A stretch of 59,220 nucleotides of DNA, from contig MPNH01000033.1 of the NCBI GenBank assembly GCA_002238925.1, positions 1 through 59,220 on the forward strand, in the 5' to 3' direction. The notes under the pieces are model-generated. The model saw only the letters and a program-made list of their open reading frames with translations. It did no database searches and was not told where the DNA came from. The first letter of the stretch is position 1; the number at the start of each line of letters is the position of its first letter. This DNA is from Spirochaetaceae bacterium bin103 (GTDB lineage Bacteria > Spirochaetota > Spirochaetia > SZUA-6 > Bin103). Positions 50,998-56,842 of the stretch are shown here, one piece after another. The translations under genes were made by a program, and so were the position numbers.

Positions 50998-51662
50998 CGT
51001 TTCAATCCCTCCAATATCTCAAAAATCTCTCCGGATTTCACTGAATCCGGAACATAAACACGCCGAATCTGTTCTTCATTCTGAAGACTGGCAACGATGC
51101 TGGAAATGCTTGCGATATCTTTCGGTTCACCGTTGCGGGTCTTCACCAGTACCTTGTTTAGCGCCGAGGGATCTTCAAAGGAGTACCACCTGTACGGCGT
51201 TACGGTGGAATCGTCGAAGATCACATCGTCACGCCATTCGAATCGGCATCGAATTGGCTCGATACGATCGTGGCGTAGATGTCCTTCGGCTCTTCTTCCT
51301 TCAGGAGTGCACCAATCTGTTCAGGCAACTCTTCATCAACGTCTCGCAATATGCAGTTCACCTGGGTAGTGTCGTCTCGGATGATCTGTGCACTCCAGTC
51401 CTCGTGAGTCTTCTTTGGACCTCTCGTACCGACCTGCTCGAAAGCGTGACTAAACGGTCCATGGCCGATGTCATGGAGCAACGCGGCAAGGAGCGCAACT
51501 CGTTCTCGGTCCCCGTCGCAAACGTTGGAATTCGGGTGTGTTGATCAGGTTCCAAGCAATCTCGTCTGTTTGGTCGCGATCGCGATCACCGCTTCCTCCG
51601 AATACGATCAGCCCATGGACTGGGTCGCGGATGCGCTGCGTCCAATGTCGATGGGCGCTCAT
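50994..51662 (-). pseudogene. HD-domain phosphohydrolase (YwfO-like), in three pieces
   Basis: Three fragments of one HD-superfamily phosphohydrolase are in order but in different frames. Piece 1 (from ATG 51662): TQRIRDPVHGLIVF to NTPEFQRLRR. Piece 2 (about 51520-51235): RERVALLAALLHDIGHGPFS, the HD motif, to IVSSQFDAD. Piece 3 (about 51200-50994): TPYRWYSFEDPSALNKVLVK to IFEILEGLKR. The stretch between pieces 1 and 2, which should contain the first metal-binding His, and that between 2 and 3, after the SSQ-DAD motif, are deleted. The protein cannot be active. Relatives hydrolyse dNTPs or related nucleotides. Confidence 0.78.
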
Positions 51663-52088
51663 GCCCTCGGATCGAGTCAGGCCGCCGGTTGCCCCGGACA
51701 TGTGCGGTCGATGGTATTCGGAATCCAATGGTCCTTGGACACCGGAAACAGCTTGGAGAGCATGCGTGCCAGACTGCTCATCTACTCGCCGGCACTGTGA
51801 CGCAACAGCGCTGGTGGTGCAAGTCCAGGTGCGCCACCGGACGAGACCGTAAGTGTCCACCGTGTCGGCATGGCTGCGGCGTCAGGTGCAAGGACGGCGG
51901 ACGTGACGATGGGATGCCTGTTCATATCAGCTGAATATACAGACAAATGTCTGTATATTCAGGCGCCTCCATCGAAACACACAGTCGGTGGCGAGGTTGC
52001 CAACGCGGCGGCGACTCGGCTTACCTACTGTTCCAGAATCTCCTTGAGCGTGCGGACTGCAGGTCTGCCGGGGGGCAGGAAGAGCGCG
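51663..52088. other. 426-bp region without a recognised gene
   Basis: Lies between the 5' end of the HD-domain relic and the 3' end of the VOC-family gene. Open frames here have no convincing pattern. The notable content is the 15-bp perfect inverted repeat at 51931-51962. The minus-strand ending PAVRTLKEILEQ at about 52025-52060 looks slightly protein-like but is not connected to anything recognisable. Confidence 0.4.
51931..51962. promoter_or_regulatory. Perfect 15-bp inverted repeat, A/T-rich
   Basis: ctgaatatacagaca (51931-51945) is followed by two bases and its exact reverse complement (51948-51962). It is strikingly A/T-rich against the GC-rich surroundings. Shape and length suit a dimeric repressor operator (TetR-type) or an end or hairpin of a small mobile element. 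No regulator gene lies adjacent. Confidence 0.6.
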
Positions 52089-52520
52089 TCAGTGCAGGCG
52101 TTGAATGAACCACCAGTGGTGGCCCTCGGGGTCGCGCGCCTCGTAGCTGCGGTCCACCCAGTAGCCCTCGCCGTAGTCCTGGGTGGCCGGCTCCACCGTA
52201 ATGGCCGCGCCGGCCGCGCGCGCCCGTTCGCAATGGGCATCGACATCGTCGACGTACACGGCCAGCGCCTGCGTGTTGGCGCCGCCGACCGCCAGCGGAG
52301 ACCGCGGAAAGGTTCGGTCGGGGTGCAAGCCGACCTGCCCTACCATGATGAGCCCGCCGTCCAGGACCAGCTGTGAGTGGACGATCTGCCCGGCGTCGTT
52401 CTCGATCCTCTCCTGCACCGCCAAGCCAAAGGCGCGGCTCAACCAGTCAATCGCGGCTGCCGCGTCGTTGTAGAACACGGCGGGCGCAATCCTCGGCCAG
52501 CCGTCAGGCGGATTCTTCAT
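52089..52520 (-). CDS. VOC-family (glyoxalase/bleomycin-resistance-like) protein
   Basis: A 143-residue PhnB-like VOC protein. IAPAVFYNDAAAAIDWLSRAFG is the typical opening, quoted as its core NDAAAAIDWLSRAFG. VYVDDVDAHCERARAAGA and the YEARDPEGHHWWFIQ ending are diagnostic of this subgroup (metal-binding Glu/His positions). These proteins are often of unknown function, some acting on glutathione conjugates or antibiotics. ATG 52520 follows AAAGAG. The HicA relic ends 9 bp upstream. Confidence 0.88.
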   Translation of the reverse strand: MKNPPDGWPRIAPAVFYNDAAAAIDWLSRAFGLAVQERIENDAGQIVHSQLVLDGGLIMVGQVGLHPDRTFPRSPLAVGGANTQALAVYVDDVDAHCERARAAGAAITVEPATQDYGEGYWVDRSYEARDPEGHHWWFIQRLH

Positions 52521-52529
52521 CTCTTTCGC

Positions 52530-52678
52530 CTACTCGATGTGGACCAGCCGATGATTGAACACCCGCTCTGCGCGATCGTAGTCGATCCCCGCCTCCTTTG
52601 AGGATTGCGTTCAGCGTCCCCTTTGGGAACGTCCCGCGAGCCGTGTACCGGTACGGAAATGGTCACACACGGACATTA
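52530..52678 (-). pseudogene. HicA-type mRNA interferase relic
   Basis: The minus strand reads VTISVPVHGSRDVPKG, then after one extra base TLNAILK, then after another extra base AGIDYDRAERVFNHRLVHIE and a stop at 52532-52530. This is the C-terminal part of a HicA toxin, whose usual text is a VHG-RDIPKGTL-IL-QAGI-like block. The N-terminal helix and the catalytic G-H-H-Y part are missing: an in-frame TAA lies just upstream at about 52679. It is a decayed, 5'-deleted toxin gene. No HicB antitoxin follows. Confidence 0.72.
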
Positions 52679-52710
52679 CAGCATGAAAGCTGTACACACA
52701 AGACAATCGA

Positions 52711-52730
52711 TACCGCCCCGTACCGCCCCG
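52711..52730. repeat. Perfect 10-bp tandem repeat at a gene end
   Basis: taccgccccg occurs twice without spacing, directly after the membrane-protein stop codon (52733-52735). A small acagc/gctgt hairpin lies next to it at about 52678-52693. No role is known. Confidence 0.9.
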
Positions 52731-52732
52731 GC

Positions 52733-53785
52733 TCAGTCCGCGGACTGCTCGTTCACCGCACGGGGTGTTCCGCCGAGTAGCCGGATCAAGCCGAGGATAC
52801 CGCCGATGATGGCGGCCAGGGCGAACACGGCGGCGTAGTCGATCAGCGGGATGCGCAGTACTTCGCTCAGGCGGCCCCAGCCGAGCGGCGCGTACACCGC
52901 CACCACGCCGGCCACGTAGGCGGCCAGTACCAGGGCGCGCACCGGCCGCGACCAGCTTAGACCGTGCATCTGCGTGATCACGAAGATGCCGCCGAACCCG
53001 AATGCGAACATCGGCCACATGCCCTCGCCCTGCATGATCGCCACCAGGGTGCCGTGCGCCAGCACCGCTACCTCCAGGATTAGCGTCCACCAGCGGTTCA
53101 CGTGCGCACGGGTGAAGAACAGGCTGCCCTGCAGCATCAGGAGGAACATGTACAGGAAGCCGATCAGGTGCCCGCTGGTGGCTTCCATCGGGTGGTACCA
53201 GAACGTGTACACGATGGCCCAGGCGAAGTAGTAGCCGTGGTAGCGCCGGGCCGCATCGGTGAGCCGGCGCGGCAAGCCGACCTTCTTGCCGAAGAACAGG
53301 CCGCGGCGCGGGTTCTCCATCAGCAGCACCCACACCAGCATCACCGCCACCGACCCGAGCGCGCTCCATATCGACACGTCCTGCGCCAGCCCGTCGTACC
53401 AGACATGGGTCTGCACCAGGTGCAGCAGGATGAAGAATCCGTTCACCCCAAGAGCCAGGTAGTTCACGGCGCGCAGCGACTTGCTGTAGCGCGGACGGCT
53501 GCGCCCGGCGTTCCGCTGCGCCCAGGCGATCAGCGCCCAGAACGACACCTGGTGCAGCAGGTAGAAGCTCCACGCCGTCAGGCGGCTGGCCGTGGTCGGC
53601 TCGATCAGCTTCCAGTAATACCAGGACGCGCCCGCGTCGGGAGCGTGGGGCACGTCGGCCAGCCACCCGCTCAGCAGCCAGATCAGGCCGGTGAACACCA
53701 GGCTGGCGGCGGCGCCAACCGCCAGTCCCCGATACGCCGATGCCGGCGCCCGGCTTGCCCCACCAGCACGCGCGCTGCGTCCCAT
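52733..53785 (-). CDS. Multi-pass membrane protein of unknown function
   Basis: A 350-residue protein with about nine or ten hydrophobic segments, for example LAVGAAASLVFTGLIWLLSG, ALGSVAVMLVWVLLM, GYYFAWAIVYTFWYH, LIGFLYMFLLMLQGSLFF and LILEVAVLAHGTLVAIM, each about 15-22 residues. Polar loops contain ENPRRGLFFGKKVGLPRR and TRAHVNRWW. His and Trp residues placed between segments (HQVSFW, HLVQTHVW, WYHPMEATSGH) might bind a cofactor, but I recognise no family. ATG 53785 is chosen at the first membrane-compatible start; a longer open frame upstream is Arg/Ser-rich and looks non-coding. A decayed second copy of its end lies at 50300. Confidence 0.75.
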   Translation of the reverse strand: MGRSARAGGASRAPASAYRGLAVGAAASLVFTGLIWLLSGWLADVPHAPDAGASWYYWKLIEPTTASRLTAWSFYLLHQVSFWALIAWAQRNAGRSRPRYSKSLRAVNYLALGVNGFFILLHLVQTHVWYDGLAQDVSIWSALGSVAVMLVWVLLMENPRRGLFFGKKVGLPRRLTDAARRYHGYYFAWAIVYTFWYHPMEATSGHLIGFLYMFLLMLQGSLFFTRAHVNRWWTLILEVAVLAHGTLVAIMQGEGMWPMFAFGFGGIFVITQMHGLSWSRPVRALVLAAYVAGVVAVYAPLGWGRLSEVLRIPLIDYAAVFALAAIIGGILGLIRLLGGTPRAVNEQSAD

Positions 53786-53927
53786 GAAATCAATGTCGCG
53801 GCCACACCGGTCAGTTATCAACGGCTGGCCAGAGACCCTTTTGTCTGTCCATACCGGAGTAGTCTGCCCATGTCGGAGTAATCGTGCGCGCGGCGCTCGG
53901 CCCGGACGGCGTGGCGACCTTGACCGG

Positions 53928-54803
53928 TTACGCCGCCCGCGACGCTTCGACTCGCTCGGCGAGGGATTGGAAGAAGGCGGTGTTCCACAGTTCCAGTTCG
54001 GCGTCGTCGCGGATGAACGGGCGTACGTCGCTCCTGGCCTGGTCGAAGTCCACCTGCCCGAATCGATCCCGAAGGAGCCGGCGCAGGTCCGCAATGGCCA
54101 GTTCCCGATCCGGCTGCCAGTGGCCGGTTTGCACCATGCGGGCCTGCAGGTGGCGGAGGTTGCAGGGGATCTGCCGGCCGAGATACCAGAGGAGGTCGTA
54201 GAAGTCGCGGCCCTTCACGCGGCTCTTCCAGTTGCGGCACAGGATGGCGTGCAGCTTGCCGGCAAACAGGCACGGCAGGTCGAACAGCCGCACCTGGAAC
54301 GGGATCGGGGTGAGCAGCGTGAGCACTTCGTAGTCGGCCAGCGGCGGTGGATCGGTGTCCAACTCGATTCGAATCCGCACCTGTTGCAGGTCGGGAAGGC
54401 GGGCGCGCAGGTAGTCCGGAGTGCCGATGCGGGCAAGGTTGATCCGTGTGCCGCCCTTGATGAACGCGGACTCGATTGCCGTGCTCACCCGCTTGTTCCT
54501 GCGCTCGATCCGGAAGCTGAATCCGAACGCGGCCAACTCCTTGCGCACCGCTTCGAGGCACGGGGCAAGATTGAACTCGCGGTCCGGCTGCAGCAGCGAG
54601 AAGTCGATATCCTCGGAGAAGCGTGGCAGACGGTGGAAGATGCGCAGCGCCGTACCCCCGTAGAACGCCGCGCGCTCGAAGAACTTCGCCCGCCACAGGC
54701 CCAGCAGGGCCAACTCCTGGACGATCTCCTGCAAGGCGTTCTCGTGGTCGCCAAGCGTCTGCGGCTGGTAGCGGTCGAGCATTCCCTGCAGTGCAACATT
54801 CAT
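53928..54803 (-). CDS. AbiEii-type nucleotidyltransferase toxin
   Basis: A 291-residue protein with the nucleotidyltransferase signature: FYGGTALRIFHRLPRFSEDIDFSLL, quoted by its core GGTALRIFHRLPRFSEDID, in which GG-T and the D-x-D are the metal/NTP site. KLHAILCRNWKSRVKGRDFYDLLWYL, by its core KGRDFYDLLWYL, is the second conserved block of AbiEii. It is the toxin of an abortive-infection type IV system (transfers nucleotides to RNA targets in studied members). Start ATG 54803 overlaps the antitoxin stop by 4 bp, so the pair is co-translated. Confidence 0.88.
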   Translation of the reverse strand: MNVALQGMLDRYQPQTLGDHENALQEIVQELALLGLWRAKFFERAAFYGGTALRIFHRLPRFSEDIDFSLLQPDREFNLAPCLEAVRKELAAFGFSFRIERRNKRVSTAIESAFIKGGTRINLARIGTPDYLRARLPDLQQVRIRIELDTDPPPLADYEVLTLLTPIPFQVRLFDLPCLFAGKLHAILCRNWKSRVKGRDFYDLLWYLGRQIPCNLRHLQARMVQTGHWQPDRELAIADLRRLLRDRFGQVDFDQARSDVRPFIRDDAELELWNTAFFQSLAERVEASRAA

Positions 54804-55432
54804 CGGGGCATCTCCGCGTGACGCTCCAGCCAGGCCAGAAACGCGTTGACGCTCTGCCGGCGGTAGCGCATCGCCACTTGCCGCACCGCGGATACTCGCA
54901 TCCGCACTACAGCGTCCAGATCGACGCGCAGGTCGTCCTCCAGGAACGCAGGAATGTCCCGCGGCGCTCGCACCTCGCGCACGCGAACGATCCGGTCGCA
55001 CAACGCCTTCTCCGGTTCCGCCAGGAAAAACGACCCGCCAGCGGCGCTTTGCAGCCCGACGCCGTAACTGTAGGCAACTTCGTTGACCGGGAGATAGCTG
55101 AACCGCCCCAGCGGTGTGCGGAACAATTTCGCGCGCTTGCAGGTGACGCTGGTGATTTCGTCCACTCGTTCGGGAATCAGCCCGTACCAACTCAGCGCGG
55201 TCTCCAGGGAGACGTAGGAAGGCCCGTAGATCAGGGGCGCCAGCACCAGGGGATCGACCGACGACGGCCGGTCGGGAAACGTGGGCGCCACGTACAGTCC
55301 CTTTCTGACCCGTACGACGTCGCCGCCGAGGCGCAGGTTGCGCAGCTTGTTCCGCGGCGCGCGATAGCTCGCGAGCCGGTCCATGGCGAGCTGGTAGTCG
55401 AATGGATGATCGTGGGGCAGATCAACCCGCAT
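54800..55432 (-). CDS. AbiEi-type antitoxin / transcriptional regulator
   Basis: A 210-residue protein, starting MRVDLPHDHPFDYQLAMDRL. LGGDVVRVRKGLYVAPTFPDRPS, by its core VRVRKGLYVAP, is the winged-helix wing typical of AbiEi. YVSLETALSWYGLIPERVDEITSV (core SLETALSWYGLIPE) and EPEKALCDRIV are the family blocks. Such antitoxins repress their own operon by binding inverted repeats and block the toxin. A longer reading from TTG at 55471 is possible but would include the presumed operator. Overlaps the toxin gene by 4 bp. Confidence 0.85.
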   Translation of the reverse strand: MRVDLPHDHPFDYQLAMDRLASYRAPRNKLRNLRLGGDVVRVRKGLYVAPTFPDRPSSVDPLVLAPLIYGPSYVSLETALSWYGLIPERVDEITSVTCKRAKLFRTPLGRFSYLPVNEVAYSYGVGLQSAAGGSFFLAEPEKALCDRIVRVREVRAPRDIPAFLEDDLRVDLDAVVRMRVSAVRQVAMRYRRQSVNAFLAWLERHAEMPR

Positions 55433-55452
55433 ATCGGAATCTCTGCCACTAT

Positions 55453-55469
55453 GTTGAATAATTGTCAAC
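55453..55469. promoter_or_regulatory. Imperfect inverted repeat upstream of the AbiE pair
   Basis: gttga at 55453-55457 mirrors tcaac at 55465-55469, with an A/T-rich centre. On the minus strand it includes a TTGACA hexamer. Its place just upstream of the antitoxin start suits an autoregulatory operator/promoter. Confidence 0.4.
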
Positions 55470-55539
55470 ATTGCCGCAAATGGAGTTTGTATGCGTGACT
55501 TGCCTACGTAATGTCTTCAGGCATGAGCACGAGAGCGGG

Positions 55540-55561
55540 CACCCGGTGAACACCCGGTGAA
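55540..55561. repeat. 11-bp tandem repeat
   Basis: cacccggtgaa occurs twice in tandem (55540-55550, 55551-55561) between the divergent AbiE and MoxR genes. No role assigned. Confidence 0.85.
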
Positions 55562-55615
55562 CGGTCGGCGCGCGCCTTTTCGCAGGCTCGGGGGTGCGGT
55601 ATCATTGCAGGCATT

Positions 55616-56842
55616 GTGCGAAACCCCCTGGACACCGTGCAGCCGGGTCAGGCCAACGGCACCCTGGGCGCTGCCGACGCGCGCGGCGTCAGTACCGAGA
55701 TTCAGCGCCTGCTCGACAACGTCCGCTCGCTGATCTACATCGACCCGCGCACCTTGGAGTTCCTGATCGCCGCCAAGATCGCCGGCGGCCACGTGATTCT
55801 GGCGGACTCGCACGGGGTCGGTAAGACCTCGCTCGCCCGCGCGCTGGCGCAGTCGATCGAGTGGACGGGGCCGCACCGTGGCAGCGCCGAGAGCAACGAC
55901 GGGGAGGTGGCCCACGCGGACCTGTCGGTAGCCGACGTGTCGGCCGAGAACGTGCCGATTTCGAGCTTCAGCCGCATCCAGTGCACGGTCGATCTGCTGC
56001 CGCAGGACATCCTCGGGTTCTCCCGCTACGAGCTCAGCACCAGTTCGCTCATCTTCAACCGCGGCCCGATCTTCGCCCACTTCGTGCTGTGCGACGAGAT
56101 CAACCTGCTCACCCCCAAGACGCAGGGCAGCTTCTTCCAGGCGATGGAGGAGCAGGCCATCTCGATCGAGGGCAACACCTACCACCTGCCCGACCCGTTT
56201 TTCATCATCGCCACCATGAACCTCAAGGGCGCCCACCTGTTCCCGCTGCCGGTGCCGCAGCTCGACCGCTTCATGGTGCAGCTCTCGCTCGGCTACCCGA
56301 GCGACGACGACGAGGAGCGCATCGTCCACCAGCACGGCCGCGACGACTCCTGGCGCGGCTTCTCGCCGGTGGTGGCGCAGGAACGGCTCAACCAGTGGCA
56401 GGGCATGGTGGACTCGATCACCATCCATGAAGAGGTGGTGTCCTACCTGGTGAGCCTGATCCGTCAGACGCGCGGCCACCCGGCCATCGAGACCGGCGCC
56501 AGCCCGCGCACCGGGGTCAAGGTGTCGCGCATGGCGCGCGCGCTGGCGCTGGTGCGCGGCGACAACTGGGTATCGGTCGACCTGATCAAGGAGATTTTCC
56601 TGCCGGCGGTGGCGCACCGGCTGATCATGCAGGATCCCGCTACCCCGCCCGCCGGGGTGCTGCAGGAGATCCTGGACACGGTGCCGGTGGATGGCCGGCG
56701 GCCGGCGCCGCGGCTGTCGTCCTGCTGTTCGCCGTTCCGCAGGCGGTCCCGCCCGCGTTCAGCCAGCCGCTGCAACCTACCGACGGCCGGGTCGAGCTGG
56801 GCCTTGTCCTGCGCCAGCTCAACAGCACCGGCACGTTCCTGA
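55616..56842 (+). CDS. MoxR-type AAA+ ATPase, without a stop at its natural end
   Basis: Walker A is ADSHGVGKTSLARAL, Walker B FVLCDEINLLTPKTQGSFFQAMEEQ (core LCDEINLLTPKTQ), and the FIIATMNLKG sensor and the LDRFMVQLSLGYP region follow. GASPRTGVKVSRMARALALV is the MoxR lid. The normal C-terminus would be about LQEILDTVPV near 56690. Instead the frame runs on for roughly 50 Arg/Ser-rich residues to 56842, over the signal peptide of the next gene. A lost stop or an indel near 56690 is likely. Start GTG 55616. No VWA partner follows, unlike the other MoxR gene of the window. Confidence 0.85.
   Translation: MRNPLDTVQPGQANGTLGAADARGVSTEIQRLLDNVRSLIYIDPRTLEFLIAAKIAGGHVILADSHGVGKTSLARALAQSIEWTGPHRGSAESNDGEVAHADLSVADVSAENVPISSFSRIQCTVDLLPQDILGFSRYELSTSSLIFNRGPIFAHFVLCDEINLLTPKTQGSFFQAMEEQAISIEGNTYHLPDPFFIIATMNLKGAHLFPLPVPQLDRFMVQLSLGYPSDDDEERIVHQHGRDDSWRGFSPVVAQERLNQWQGMVDSITIHEEVVSYLVSLIRQTRGHPAIETGASPRTGVKVSRMARALALVRGDNWVSVDLIKEIFLPAVAHRLIMQDPATPPAGVLQEILDTVPVDGRRPAPRLSSCCSPFRRRSRPRSASRCNLPTAGSSWALSCASSTAPARS

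Noticed and set aside
51689..51934. Cys-rich plus-strand frame (CPPCRHGCGVRCK)
   Set aside because: Looks like a zinc ribbon at first, but has no start signal, no family match and overlaps the 5' side of the HD-domain relic.
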